Below, piece by piece: positions 1 through 12,639 of a stretch of DNA of 64,000 nucleotides. Position 1 is the stretch's first letter. Each line of letters starts with the position of its first letter. The translations under genes and the position numbers were made by a program. The stretch comes from Homalodisca vitripennis. Its lineage: Eukaryota > Arthropoda > Insecta > Hemiptera > Cicadellidae. The stretch spans positions 1 to 64,000 of the forward strand of contig NW_025778013.1 of NCBI RefSeq assembly GCF_021130785.1, given 5' to 3'. The notes below the pieces were generated by a model. The model saw only the letters and a list, made by a program, of their open reading frames with translations, made no database searches and was not told the DNA's origin.

Positions 1-320
1 CTCTACGTTTTTAGTTGAACATCTTGCTGCAAACAACACCTCGCGTGCCTTTTGGACTGTTTAAAATCTTTCCGTACCCAGAACGTGTACGGCGGCCTAA
101 CGGTTTTCATAAAATAATATTGATTGACGTTATGCATTTTGGGTCTGCTTTACATAGTTGATACAAACTTGTAATTGTTTAAGATACCCATTTTCTTACC
201 TATGACTCACAGCCATCTTTCCGGTATTCTGTAGAGTGGTAAATATTAACAGTGAGTTCAAAGTAGTGTATATTAATGATAAAAACACCGAAATATGTTA
301 TGTTTAAGTGTTTACGTGTA
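1..320 (+). repeat. Partial array unit (left edge of the repeat array)
   Basis: This stretch contains the array hairpin at 63-95 and then sequence resembling the part that follows the hairpin in other units, such as a 'tagttgat' stretch also seen after the hairpins near 24,150 and 56,030. The opening bases also resemble 4,303-4,345 (ATCTTGCTG followed by an 'acacctc' stretch). The unit is cut by the window edge. No reading frame of note is present. Confidence 0.45.
63..95 (+). repeat. Array hairpin, copy 1
   Basis: CTTTCCGTACCC and CGTGTACGGCGG can pair as a short stem. It has the same position and form as the other hairpins of the array but is more diverged. Confidence 0.4.
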
Positions 321-1565
321 ATATTTCATATAACTGTAAACAGTTTAGCAAACAAACAATAATTTAACCCATATTGTTCTGTATTTCTCTTTGTACACGA
401 AACAAAAATTTGTCAATCCGGTAATTCCGTACTGGACGCTATTGCTATTTTTAAATACTTAAACTTTTCGTTTAAACTATATTATAATTTATTTTTCATG
501 ATAAGAACTTTGCAGTATATAGCAATATTAATACTATATAGCAATAATAATTATATCATATTAATGTAAAAGATGCATTTGCATATCTAGTGGGCACGTG
601 CTGCAGAAAGAATTAACAGAATTTGCCTAGTAGATAACTTCTACCGCTACCGTAGATGAGTAATTCTGTATCAGCTTATGTAACTCCAGGTCCCAAATTC
701 GAGTGCTGATTCGCGCACGCTGTTCGCTAGCAAAATTAACCTGAACTGTCTGATGTATAATCATTCATAAAAACTTCTTTTTTACTAATTGACTTTAAAC
801 AAATATATCAGTAAAACCTACAATTCCATGCAGAATTTTTAATTTTTGTTGAATTAATCAATATCTTTCTAGTTTAGGAAATACAACCTTTTCAGATAAA
901 GAAGATAAATACACTTCTTGAATTTTTAGTTTCCAAATTCACCAATGGCGTAAACTAAAATATTTAGGACCTGTTACTTTTATGGTGAAGGCTACTAAAA
1001 CGTGTCGTTGCTATTTACTATTGTTTCACATAAAAACTCAAATAAATGTATTGAATATGTCTGTTACAACTTATGTCTCATACTAAAGGTATGTTATTAT
1101 AAAAAGATCTGAAAGTAAGAACAGCCTTAAATACGTTTATTTAGACAGCCTAACAATAAGTTATACTCCTAAGATCTTATTTTTCCAAGAAACTGGTGTT
1201 TAGATTCTCTTCTGTACCTTCTCAAAACTATCAGGTATCTATACTTTAGTAATCTTTATGTAAACATTTACCCACATCTGTAAATGTAGATTGAAACATA
1301 AAAATTCTACTTTTTAAGTTTTTGATCCTTAATCCAGCTACTCCTAAAACACTTCATGACCTACATTAGTCCTACTTAATTGATCTTATATGTGAATTTG
1401 GATTAAATAAGAATGAAATATTATAAGCGAACATAAACTTTTATGATAGTTATACGGATATTAACTTTCTGTTATATATTAAAAAGTTATTCTTATCTAA
1501 TGGTTTAAATATATTCGCTTCATTTTGGCAGTCAGGTAATAAAAGAATCTCATAATGACAGTTAA
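321..1565. other. AT-rich DNA with no recognisable feature
   Basis: I see no convincing coding frame, RNA gene or paired repeat here. The sequence is AT-rich and probably decayed repeat material between a partial array unit and the MULE. Confidence 0.4.
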
Positions 1566-3780
1566 GGGGGTTCGGTAGGCCCTATCCTTACAATGCTATA
1601 TTCCTATATTTTATGTACCTTTCTTCTCAGGAACAACTGGTTCGATTACAGTAAAATTTGTATGTGTTATGTTTTAGGCCCTTATCATGAAATAGAGCGC
1701 AAAATATTTTGGTTTTTAAGAAAATTTCATTAAAAAAGAATTTTTTTGAAAAAATTTTATGTTATTTATTTTTTTGCGTAATTATTAAAGATTTTTTGTA
1801 CAATGTTACGCGCTTAAAATGTGTATATTGGTGGCATGTACAAGTGGTTTTTTTTCATAATAGATCCATCCAATACTTCCTGAGATAAAGGTACATAAGT
1901 AAGAAAAAAATTAAATTCCGGGAAATCAACGTTTAAAGTTAAAATATACATTTGGTCTTACTTGGTAATATGTAACTGAAGTTAATGGCATCCTGCTCCA
2001 TAACTGGGGATCATCAGGATCCTCCAAATCTTCCCATTCATCTTCCAACTTCCTTTTAGCACTTTCACGGGATTGTCTGCTTCTTTTTGCAACTTCCGAG
2101 ATCATGCGCTGAGCCTTTTTTAGCCGGGATATATCTTTATTTTTTCATAGCATCACAAAAATTCTGCCCAACAATCAATCCCAGTTTCTTAAATACCATA
2201 CAGCTTGCTATGTTTCCTTTATTAAAAGTATTGATGGCATCATATACACCTAAGTGATGTGTGTGAATGCTTACAAACACGGTTTTCGGTAGGCGAGTCC
2301 AAATTATTTGGTTCACAGACTCATTGGGATTCTGTGATTTACCATGTAAGCACTTTTTTAGAAGGTCAGGAGCACTAAGATCTTTGAAAATAGGTTTTAG
2401 CCTCTCCATTATGGCAAGTGGTAGGTGAAAATGTTTTTCATGATCATATTTTTCATTTTGGACCAATGATTTTTGATATTTACACCAACTATCACTTCCT
2501 TCCAGGCAAAGTCCATGTTGAGGATTAGAGTTACTTGATATTAAATGGTAGTATTCTGCCCATATAGCTTGCTTCATGTCATTCAAATTACCTATATTTC
2601 TGCGTATGGCTAATCCGTAGTATTTCTGAATTGATAATATAGCAGCATCTGTTAGTCGGTAGCGACCGCTTAAGGTTTTTCCATCAATTTGTTTTGCCTT
2701 ACCTTCTTTTAGTTTTAATGTCCTTAGGCGTGTGCCCATACGCTTTTGGACATGTCCAATGCACTCTAATTTTGTAACTGGACAGTCATTACCATAAGGC
2801 ATGCTTTCTAATACACTATCAAACCCTTTAGAGTCGCCCGTCTCCAAGATATTCAATATAGCGAACATCATAAGTTGGAACGGACCGTTGAAATATTTTT
2901 ACAGGCTCCTACCATTTCCATACCCCCACTTACTCCTTGGTAATTAGCACTGCAATTATCATCATGATGGCCAGTAAACTTGCCTCTACAACGACAGTAC
3001 TTAGACAGTATGACGGCATCTACAACTTTACCAGTATCAACACTTGTAGCAGTTACAACGCCATTTTGAGATGTATGTCCACGCTTTTGCCAAGTGCCGT
3101 CGATGGCAACACGCAAATCCGTATTTCCATCATTTATTTTCACTGCTTCTTCTACAGTCTCTTTCATAAATGAAAAACATATATCCTCAGCTGTAGACCC
3201 TAGAACTCTAATGTATTCACTAAACTTTGTAGGAGGTTTAGGCAAGTTTAGCACGCCGCAAAGAGTTTCACAAGCGACCTGGCCCCTTCCAATAGTACGC
3301 ATACCGTACACTAACCTAACATTTAGGTCATACATTTTATTGTGTGATGGGTTATCAGGTAAAGTACAGCAATTTTCATATGAAGCTAATGTCTTTGTAC
3401 TACAACCTGAACATGTAAAATCACCTGAAAAGAAAAGTCCAACACGCCTACCGACTTTGAAATCAATTGCTTCATGGCAATGTTTACAAACTGCTATATT
3501 AGAAATTATTTTCAACAAACTATTCAAATCAACTATTTCATAGGCTAGACTAGGCTCACCATCAACAATAGATTGGTAGTTATTGGAAATATTTCCTGGT
3601 TTGGTTTTGAAGCACTAACTGGTTCATCTAGACTAGTCATATCTTCCAAAACATCAGCATTAGGACTATGCCTAATTTCAGTTTCTACTGTCTTCTTACA
3701 AAATACTCGTTTCCTTTTCTTGAAAACACTAGTACTCCTAGGCATTTTGAATAATATATTCTTCTAAAACACTAGACACA
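1566..3780 (-). mobile_element. Mutator-like (MULE) DNA transposon, decayed
   Basis: The element is defined by its transposase remnant on the minus strand. The lower end is placed at GGGGGTTCGGTAGGCCC (from 1,566), which looks like a transposon terminus and is followed by A/T-run DNA typical of such an element's non-coding end. I did not find the matching inverted copy above 3,780, so the upper boundary is unknown and the given end only marks the transposase start region. Confidence 0.5.
1926..3745 (-). pseudogene. Mutator-like transposase pseudogene
   Basis: The frame starts at an ATG (3,745) giving MPRSTSVFKKRKRVFCKK, a basic N-terminus like other insect Mutator-like transposases. It continues with a Cys-rich region (CKHC, then CSGC), the YGMRTIGRGQ block, the VAIDGTWQKRGH block carrying the first catalytic Asp, a CRCRG segment, and the LGDG/DSKG block carrying the second Asp. 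A charged C-terminal tail runs to a stop at 1,926. About 600 codons are covered, a normal length for this family. The frame is broken at about 3,565-3,575, twice between 2,825 and 2,880 (two shifts that compensate at the LGDG/DSKG block), and in an A-run near 2,141. Protein similarity is otherwise well kept, so inactivation looks fairly recent. Family assignment is by recognised motifs. Confidence 0.8.
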
Positions 3781-3789
3781 ACACTTTAG

Positions 3790-5390
3790 AAAAATAATTG
3801 TAATGAGTATTTACTTTTGAGTTTTCACAATAAAGAATAAACTCATGAATGTAAACAAACAAAGTTTTCTTAATTCTCTTGTCTGCTGTTTATTTTTATG
3901 ATTTTGTCTTATGTTTATGATTTTAACAAGTATCGCTTTTATTCAAAGAGTAAAAATAAATTATAGTATATCGCAGTGAATTTTAAACGTTGTCGACAAT
4001 ATGTAACTTTATCGCACTCTTGAGTTTTGGTATCCTCGCTTGCTTTCCAGAAAAACTAGTATAAAAGCTTGCATGAAATTTCTACATAGACAAGAATGAG
4101 TGATATGATGGTGCATGTCCATGGAATTGGGCTGAGCGCCATAGAAAGTATACTTTTATTTAATTTTCATTTTGTAAAATATATAAATCGACAACGCTGT
4201 TATTCGTTAAGGATTGGTGTAAGTATAATCTGAGGTTTGGGAACTAAATTATTGACAGACTAATAACCTAATTCTCACGCGTAATAATATTTTGTCTATT
4301 GAACTTTGTAGCTGAATATCTTGCTGTCAAGCTACACCTCACGCTTCTTTTCCTTAAGTAAAATTTATATATGTTTAATAAATACTAGCTCTTTCATGCG
4401 AGTAATCTAATTAAAATGTAATATAAAGACAAATTCTAAATAATAAAGTAACTTACCTCTGATGATGTTTTATTTGGAAAATTATTACAGATATAAGTTG
4501 TGGCGATGTACTTCTGACGTGACCACGTTGTCATGATTATAAGTTAACTTAATACATGGCTAATACTGTTGTGATTTTGTTTTAGGCAAATTTACGATTG
4601 CTCTTTAAATATGAGTACAACTTCAAGTACTTCGAGTATTCATAGTCTAGTTAGACTTCTAGTCTACTAATATTCACTTTTCCGACTACAGCTGAAATAT
4701 TGAGCTAAGATGCGGACGCTGCGCGGATAGGTCGACATCAACGTAAAAGGAAGTCAATTTTACAGTGTTTAGTACATTTTTAAGTTCGTAGGCTAAATAC
4801 AAAAGAACATTGTAAACATTAGGCCCACCCTCAAAGATATAATTTAAATTCATTGTTATACTATTTTTGCAGCAGCGTGGTAAGACGGTTTATTTTAACA
4901 TGTACAAGTAGTGCTGTTAGGTTTTACATGCCACAATTAAACTCATAAGTACAATCTGTGAATCGAGTGTTTATTAGTACAACCACAGGTATATCCAACC
5001 CTATATTATGTTTTTTCCATTAATTACAAAGCCTATCACTTAGTAAGCAACGCAATTATTTTTTTTTCTACGTGAGATTTAAGTATTTGTTTTCTGTATG
5101 ATTTTTTAATCTCTCCACATTATTTCTCGAAAAATGAATAATAAGCTATAGAGTTTAAACTCTGCACGAAAATTCAGCAAAGCCTGTTACGTAACACGTA
5201 ACACATTCCACAAATATTATAAAATATTTGTGTTAGTTTCAGAATTCATTCATTTTAGGAGTCTGACTTGAACCTCCTCTCCTCAGGTTTCAAGCTACCA
5301 AGCATTACCTAATGAAGTCTAAAGTATAGCACCAATTCACAAAGCACAATTTCACTAACAGAGAAAAATATTTTATAAATAAAGGAATTA
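3790..5390. other. AT-rich DNA, one dispersed repeat, no gene
   Basis: No coding frame is supported. A segment at about 4,070-4,180 (GAAATTTCTACATAG, GTGCATGTC, GGGCTGAGCG) matches a segment near 63,810-63,900 in the same orientation. It belongs to a dispersed repeat. The block at 4,303-4,345 resembles the first bases of the window. Confidence 0.4.
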
Positions 5391-5830
5391 AATGTCTAGT
5401 GCCGATATCGCTATACACCCATCCACCAGGGTCTAAATTCCGAGTTACTGTGAAATTAAAATGGTCATGTTGTGGCGTGGAGGCGTTATTCCCATTAATG
5501 CTTACAGGGGTTAGAGTCGTGAGCCCTGGATTCAGTATCGGCTTATAAGGAGCAGGGATAAGAACTCAAGAGCAGCGTTGATGATTAATAGTGACAAGAG
5601 CAGGACAACAATTAAGACCATACATTTTGGACTTTGAAGAAGACGTGCTGACAAACAGAGAGACGGGTAGCGAGAGAGAGCTTTCTAAACCAGACTCGTT
5701 TGTTCGTGAAAATCCCATTTCATACCGTTATTCTAAGCTCTGTACTTTCCGTCTTGTCTGAACTCAGACTACAAATCCAAGTGTGCACCGACCTATCATA
5801 CAGAAAAGAAAAATAACACGAGCTCCTAAA
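5391..5830. other. Unassigned mixed-composition segment
   Basis: This stretch is less AT-rich than its surroundings (for example GTGGCGTGGAGGCG and GAGAGACGGGTAGCGAGAGA). It may be old transposon sequence. I found no motif or frame that identifies it. Confidence 0.25.
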
Positions 5831-6590
5831 TAATGTTTTAATATAGTAAAATTTGAGCAGAATTACGGTTTAGAACTGCAACGTGAAACCATTAGACCAA
5901 TAATTGGAGTACGGTTAACGTATGCATTCTTTCCAGCAGATAGCTTGCCGTTTTCTCTTGTAAATTAATCAGGATTTATATCTCCGTCAATGTTTTTCTT
6001 CCCAAATAGTATTACATTTCAATTTTGCTAACTAATAGTTGCAATAATGCCAAATGCATTTGTTTTATAATTTTATATTAAGTTGTATTAGATGTAATTA
6101 TATATTCGTAGCTGAGTTATAGTTTTGTGATTACAATTCCTAGGCGAGGGAACATTCGGGTACACTTAAATTCCAGTAAACTACTTTTCTTAACGTTATC
6201 ACAGAAATATTATATATTCACTAGTTACAAAACTGTTTACTAATAACAATGCAAGGTTCTAACCTCAGTTTTCAACAACAACTACTGACGAAGCAGATAT
6301 TTATTTAATGTCCAATGTTACCTATCCTGCATTACCGGTCAAGGCGTTTAAAATTAATTAAAATTCCATTTTAATGTAACTTTACTACCTTCCAAATTTT
6401 ATTTAGGGGCAGTTTATACATCCTAGTTTTAGTGACAGATCACCGGAACAGATAAATTTAGTGACAAAACTATTAATAAATAAACAACATTCAAATAACT
6501 GTTGTTATTTGGTTGAGTGTTTTGTCTAAGTTTATTGAGGTTGTCAAAACCTGCTTCTAAATCTGCAAAACTTATGTTTTTAGCTGTTTA
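5831..6590. other. AT-rich DNA, nothing recognised
   Basis: No frames, repeats or RNA genes could be supported here. Confidence 0.4.
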
Positions 6591-6592
6591 TA

Positions 6593-6628
6593 TAATCCGC
6601 TCTGTACCCAAAGAATACAGGGAGAATC
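6593..6628 (+). repeat. Array hairpin, copy 2
   Basis: GCTCTGTACCC pairs with ATACAGGGAG. It is followed by AATCG as in the other copies. Confidence 0.55.
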
Positions 6629-6990
6629 GTTTTGTAATTTGATGTATTTATGGATTAAAACAGAGTGGAATCGGACCTGATTACGTAATTGATATAAAAT
6701 CAAAATTAGTATAAGAGAAGCATCTTCTTACTTATGTCAAACAGCCTTCGTTTGGACATATTTTATGGACTAAATATTGAAAGTTAAGTTACATTAATGT
6801 ATGCTATCTGAATAATAATATCGGTGCTCAATTAAATCATTTCAAACAGTTTAAATTAAATATTAGACAAAAACGTAAAGTGTAGTTTTTAAAAGATAAA
6901 TATTCTATAACTTTTACCTTTACTAATTTAGTTACTGAATCGTACACTAGAACTCTCTCCTGTCGAGGGTTTCATAACTCACTTTCTTAT
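6593..6990 (+). repeat. Partial array unit with hairpin
   Basis: It starts with the array hairpin (6,593-6,628) and continues with the post-hairpin stretch: a 'gagaagcatcttcttactta' segment, a 'ggactaaatatt' segment, then the CACTAGAACTCTCTCCTGT box corresponding to box h. Upstream boxes a to c are not recognisable. Confidence 0.5.
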
Positions 6991-7134
6991 TGGACTCCAT
7001 TATGGCTTTTATAAATAAAAAAATGTTCGCATTAAAATAATTTTATAATTTTCTTTTCGATACAGTACTGCACCTTCTCATCTATTAGGCACACGCTAAA
7101 GAAATATTAAATATTTAACTGTCTTGGTAGTATG

Positions 7135-7205
7135 TGTTTACCGACTCGGCTATTCCACGTAAAGGGTCAGAGTTTGAGTTCCGAATCGGACGAGCTATTC
7201 ACTAA
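7135..7205 (+). repeat. Possible short tRNA-related repeat fragment
   Basis: GAGTTTGAGTTCCGAATC resembles a tRNA B-box region, with GACTCGGCTATTCC upstream. No cloverleaf can be completed. It may be a SINE scrap or chance. Confidence 0.2.
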
Positions 7206-7379
7206 CAATTGTCTTAATATACACGGTGCTAGTTATGAATGAAAATTTCAATATTCTGAGTCATCCATGTTTATAACTTAACTAGTGAACTATTTTTATA
7301 GTAATCATATTTTAAAGTATACCGTATTGTAAACTATTTGATTTAAATATTCCAAAGAAAATAACTTAATAGAAGTGGT

Positions 7380-8890
7380 TTCTTATAAAAAGAGAGAATG
7401 CATTAGGTGAAAGACTTATGTCCTGTGCAGATATGGACAAAGGGCTCTTTAAGCACAAAATCAGGTATATAACAGCTTATTATTTTAAACTTCTCTAATA
7501 TGTTTATAGTGATACTGAGAAAAATACCTTATCTATGTTTTATTATGAAACATAGTAAATCTTTTTTACATTCAAACAATAAAAATATCTATGGCGTAAC
7601 GTGCACAGTAAAAATGAAATAATTATTCTATAAAGTACAGGAGAGTAATCAATGTCAACTATGCAATAAGTATGGAAAGTTATAGTTATACTAGTGTAAC
7701 TAACCTATTAGCGTTAGGGTAGTGGTTGGAACATTGCACAATGGTTAATAAGGTAGTTATAGCTTTCATTTTTTCAATCCTAATCAGGAGTTAATAATTA
7801 CAAAAAAATCTCAATGAAATATTTAAAAATCAAATGAAATACATTTAATTTTACTTTCCACTCATTTTTCAAAAAAACTGATTGTTTTAAATTCAATTAT
7901 AAAAATTGTATTTTGCTTTCCCCTAAGAAATTATACAATTGCAGTTTAAATGTACAATGTAAGGCGAAACAGTTTCTATTTAGTTATAACGCGTTTACAA
8001 TTAACAGGGTTTTTACAATGACGAAGATTATCTTGATAAACAAATAACTTTCGGGTATTTTGAGAGCTAAAGAAGAACTTGAGATTTATGTTTTTCTAAA
8101 TCTTTTCAGTACTCTAAGCGTACAGAAAAAATCAGTTTACAATCATTTCTAACACATCGTCCAATCTTTATACTATCATTTCATACATATCTGATAAAAA
8201 GTGTAAAGATTTCTTGGAGAATTATTTACTTAAATCTGTCTGAGAGATATCACTCTGGCATTTAATAGCAGTGCAATTTTGAAAATAATTTAAAATAAGC
8301 GACTGCTAGTTGACAAGAATAAAAATAATATCTTAATAAAATTTAATTGTTTACACTTAATAAAACAATAACTGTATTATACAGAGTTTAGGAAAAATAT
8401 GGTTTGTAGTTGTTGATTTCCGATTAGTTACTGAAACCATCACCATAGCTCTGAAGTTAACCTACACAGACATTCAGAACTATTTTTAATTTCGCCTGTT
8501 TGTTTCTTGTCGTAGTACAAACTTTGTTACTAAACATTTAGTCTCGTAAACTAAAGTACATTTTTAATAAAAATATTTAAAAACATAAAACGTAATTGAG
8601 AGTAACTTTGTACCTATTAGTTGAGAATAAAACAGATAATAATTATTTTTTATTATAAATATTAATTGGAAATGTACTACTCTATAAGTTATTAATGTTA
8701 AGAATCACGTAATATAAGATTACTATGTAGGCCTACAATGCTGCTTAATTATGTAACAAACAGCTTGTATTACTAAGTCCCTCATAGAGAGGCTGACGCT
8801 AAACTTCTAGACGAAACGTTGAGAGCCTCTTTGGGCATAACAAGTTGCAGGAACAACATTAAATCGCTACTAATGACGTCATGGAAACAG
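7380..8890 (+). repeat. Array unit, early diverged copy
   Basis: Recognisable parts in order are: an AGAGAGAATGCATTAGGTGA block (about 7,392-7,500) that matches 41,080, 43,075 and loosely 51,255; a GTACAGGAGAGTAATCAATG block (about 7,637) that matches 43,315 and 51,485; the hairpin at 8,099; and a box-i copy at 8,780-8,880 that closely matches 18,200-18,310. Boxes b and c are not seen before the hairpin. The box-i copy runs into a TGACGTCA palindrome and ATGGAAACAGCAA, which resembles box b. Confidence 0.55.
8099..8133 (+). repeat. Array hairpin, copy 3
   Basis: CTTTTCAGTACTC pairs with GCGTACAGAAAAA. The outer stem is T-A where other copies have C-G. Confidence 0.6.
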
Positions 8891-9302
8891 CAATATTTTA
8901 AATACAACTGTGGGATTATTATCTTAAGTTAAGAACTTTTAATTCATTATAAAAGAGGTGGAAATAGTAGGTTTAGTTTTAAGAGCGTAAACGTTTTAAA
9001 ATAAACAATTTCGTGTTTTTTTATTTTTCACAATTTAGTTTATAATAATTTTTTAGAAATTAAATTTTTGCTCTAATTTATAATTATTCAAAGTATTTTA
9101 CATCCGATTTTAAGCGATTAATAATCACAGCAAAAACAATAAATCAGTCCCTATATAATGGGCGTTTACCATTACAAGAATTTTAATCTGAAAGGACTTT
9201 ACACGATGATTTTATTATCTAGTTTAGTTGTGATCTTTATGAAAACATAATTAAGGTATGTTTTGTGGTCAGACAGAAAAAAATTGATATTTGCTGTCTT
9301 GA

Positions 9303-9500
9303 ACCTTTTCAGTACTCTAAGTGTACAGAAGGAATCAGTTTACAATCCTTTTCCATATAATTTACAAATGATTTAAGATCCGTTCATACATATTTGATAA
9401 ACAGTGTAAAGATTACTAACAGAATAATTTACCTTAAGATGTATAAGAGATATTTTTTAGCATTTTACAGTAGGGTTAATATTTAAGTTTAATAGTAATG
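9303..9500 (+). repeat. Partial array unit with hairpin, copy 4
   Basis: The hairpin at 9,303-9,336 (CCTTTTCAGTACTC with GTGTACAGAAGG) is followed by an AATCAGTTTACAATCC stretch and a 'gatccgttcatacatat' segment, as in the units at 8,099 and 52,637. Confidence 0.55.
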
Positions 9501-10920
9501 AGTGAATTCTAACTGACTAGGAATTAACGTTTATATCAACAATTCATATATCATAATCAACTAAAAACGATCGTACCTTTTGGGGTCAAAAAGAAAGAAC
9601 TTGTGGTTTAGGGTTTAATTACTTAATAACATGATATAATAACAGTATTATACAAGTATGAAACTGAGATGAGAAGAATTTGCATATTACAACATTTCTT
9701 ATTTTGTCATACGGATAAAAAGATGACTAGCTGAAACACCAGATGATATAATACTGTGAAATGTCATTCACATATCTAAGATACATACGCATGTAAATGT
9801 TGTCCTTACAGTTTGTGCCTGATAATAAAATCCTAGATGTTTGAGATGTAAGAGATAATACATAACATTGTTTTAGTATGATAATTTTATTATTAAGATT
9901 ACCATAAAGACTGTTAAAAGCTGAGACGTCTATTTCACATGTAAAGAAATTTTTAACCTAAAATTATCCACATGTTTTGTATTAAAATTATTTTTTCAAA
10001 CATTTAGAAATCATTTGCGTTGTACTCAGGATTTTTAAATATTTATTTATTCAACAATTTTATAGTTTTCATCATGGTATCACTAATTTAAACGTTTCAA
10101 CCGAACTGGTCAGCTAAATCTCATGGAGTGACAGCACTGTAATTGGACTGGATATTGCCTTTATAGAAATTAGTTTCGTGCAAATTTCAGGTCTATGGGT
10201 TTGGTCGTTCAATATATTTTGTGAAAGTTCAGACATGCATACATTATATTCGTCTAGATCTCAAGTGTTTTTAGATTTCCCTACGTAAACTAAACATTTT
10301 TGTATAAACGTTCTCGGAAAATCTAATATTACTAGTATCATCACACATACTACTTTTAGCCATAGGAAATGAAAATATACAATACTAATTAAAATTGGAT
10401 TTTAAAAACAAACTTGTAACGGTTTAAACGGTTTCGTAAAGTACGTCGAGGAACATCAGTTTATAGGGCTGATAACGAAAGATAGTTCTCTGACAAAGCA
10501 GTTGTGGCCACACAGAGTAAATTACATTGAGTGCCCGGTTCTGACACTTTAAACACTTCCACTGCGGTACTTTTAGGTTTTTTCTTCTATTACGCTACAC
10601 TCGACGTAGCATACTCCTTCAATATCATAAAATGACGAATCGTAAAAACAAATTTAAACTTTTTGTTAGTAAATTTACAATTAATTACCAAATAAAAGGT
10701 TCATTACCGCGGTGTCTATTTAACTTTGTCTTCTCCAATTCAGAAACCATTACCGCATCGCACTAACCATTATACCCATGCCAAAAATATGTATCAAAAC
10801 ATGTCACATATATAAACACATATAACATGTATTATGGAATACAGTATGAGGAAGGAGAACTAAAGCTAAAATAAGGTTTTCCAAAAAAATTGTTAGCTGT
10901 ACATGTCGTTAAAATTTAAT

Positions 10921-10924
<4 letters not shown>
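9500..10924. other. AT-rich DNA, nothing recognised
   Basis: There is no supported gene. The stretch 10,440-10,620 is slightly less AT-rich but carries no frame or motif I recognise. Confidence 0.4.
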
Positions 10925-10968
<44 letters not shown>

Positions 10969-10980
10969 ATACATATATAT
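10925..10980. repeat. (TA)n microsatellite
   Basis: An almost uninterrupted TA dinucleotide run of about 55 bases, with one phase break. Confidence 0.95.
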
Positions 10981-11172
10981 TTAAATTGCCAGTGATATTA
11001 GGATTATTACAATTACATAAACATTAATTTAACTCATCTCTTGTTATGATATTAATTTCCTACTCTTAGGCTAACATATGTAGGTGTATATAATGTTAAA
11101 TGTAAGTAAGATGAACTGTTTCTTCTAAAATGTAACTGTCTTAAATCTGTAGAACTGTAGAAGGAAATATTG

Positions 11173-11306
11173 TGATCAGAAGTACTGTGATCTGATTCGG
11201 ACAGAGAGAGTAAGATAGAGACACAGTGGGAAGGTAATAGACTCAGTGTGGTTCCTCACTCTGAGTTGGCAAGTCGCTTATGTTACGTTCTTTGGTTTGA
11301 AATCAG
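11173..11306 (+). repeat. Conserved box 6, copy 1
   Basis: This is a block of about 130 bases that contains GATGGAGACACAGTGGGAAG-type sequence, GGTAATAGACTCAGTG, GTTCCTCACTCTGAGTT and TTTGGTTTGAAATC. It recurs at 16,878 and 58,553. ACTCAG and CTGAGT inside it can pair around a loop. No frame is conserved among the three copies. Confidence 0.7.
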
Positions 11307-12113
11307 AAATAAAAGAAATAATAAAAAGTTGTGACTATAATACACAACCCAGTAATTTATGATAATGTCGGGTGCCTATATAAATGTCTATTTAATAAAA
11401 CATAAAATAATATGGAGAGGTACGCCATAGTGTTGAGCGTGTTATAATCCATTAATATTGGGGAATAACATCAGTGAATTTATTATAAAGTAAATTTATT
11501 AAAGTTCCTTATAGGAATCTTTTTGGAAATAAAATTTTCTTTTCTTACAGTAGTCATATACTGATTTGTCTATTCTGTGGCGAAATTAGTGTGTATACTC
11601 AATACTATTACACCAATGCTCTTATTGAAACCTACATTAGTCAAATTTTCGTCAAATTGTAAAACCATAGCATCAGCAAGTAACGGTGCACCTGTCATTT
11701 ATTTATAAATCTTTCCTATTTATTAAATATTTCTCCCTTACCATATTCCACTGAAAAAAGCAATAACAATTGCAAATCTCAGTATAAAATTAAAAATCAC
11801 AGACTATTCTAATGGTGTAAATAGTTTAAAGTATTATATAAAAAAAGTAGTGAAAAAGATTTGCCTGAATATTATCATTTATAATGGTGCTTTTGTGTTG
11901 GCTCATGATAGTTAAATTAATTCATATGTTACGATTGGAATTTTAAGCGACTTTTTCAAAGTAGCGAAAGTAAAAACTATGAAATTATTTATAAAACTAG
12001 ATTTTATTACTTTATTTTGAAATATAAAAACACGTTTAGTTGTTATCAGGGGCACTAGAGGACCTATTTCAATATATTTTATGTATTAATTAATTAAAGG
12101 ACAACCCTATTAG

Positions 12114-12346
12114 TTTTTTTTTTTAAGGAGGAAACGATCCCCTTCTAAGCCTTATTCTACCCGTCCTCATCAGCCAATGGCCTGTGCGAGGATCTTATTA
12201 AACAGAATAAGGGGGAGAGTCGATACAGTACAAGGTCGATGGTACTAATAAAATGTGCAAGGGTCACAGACAGGATTTGAACCTGTGCTATCTCTAAATC
12301 AGACCCTTAGTCCAACGTCTTAGACCACTCGGCCATCGGCACTCCC
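12114..12346 (-). mobile_element. tRNA-Leu-related SINE, full copy
   Basis: Read on the minus strand, it begins with a tRNA-like head (12,346 to about 12,262) that has an A box TGGCCGAGTGG (12,335-12,325) and a B box GGTTCAAATCC (12,293-12,283). The anticodon-loop equivalent CTAAGGG carries AAG, so the ancestor was probably tRNA-Leu. The acceptor halves do not pair, so this is not a functional tRNA. A body of about 140 bases (CCTGTGCGAGGATCTTATTA on the + strand) and an A-run tail (12,114-12,124) follow. Related copies lie at 14,306, 30,118, 33,323, 36,695, 39,190, 41,247 and 50,185. Confidence 0.8.
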
Positions 12347-12639
12347 AAATGTTCTTGCAGTTGGTTTGAACATTACAGACTTGTTATGATAATAGTTTCA
12401 GACTATATTTAATTAGTCCTGTACATGATTTAATAATTACAAACAAACTGTTTGAAAATTAAGTGAAACAATATTGAATTCTCAACCACTAACCCGTTTT
12501 TAAATAATTGATTGCTTATTTGATAACTTTTTAATTTAGTGAATTTTTTGCCCTAAATAACTTTATAATTCAATTTTAAATGCACCGTATTGTAGATTAC
12601 TTGATTTAGATACATCAAAGCTAAAACAGAACAAATCTA

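Noticed and set aside
2937..3767. Plus-strand frames opposite the MULE transposase
   Set aside because: They are antisense shadows. All recognisable motifs are on the minus strand.
12262..12346. Apparent tRNA-Leu (AAG) gene on the minus strand
   Set aside because: A and B boxes and a T-arm are present, but the acceptor ends do not pair. The same head occurs in several copies attached to a common body and A-tail, so it is a SINE.
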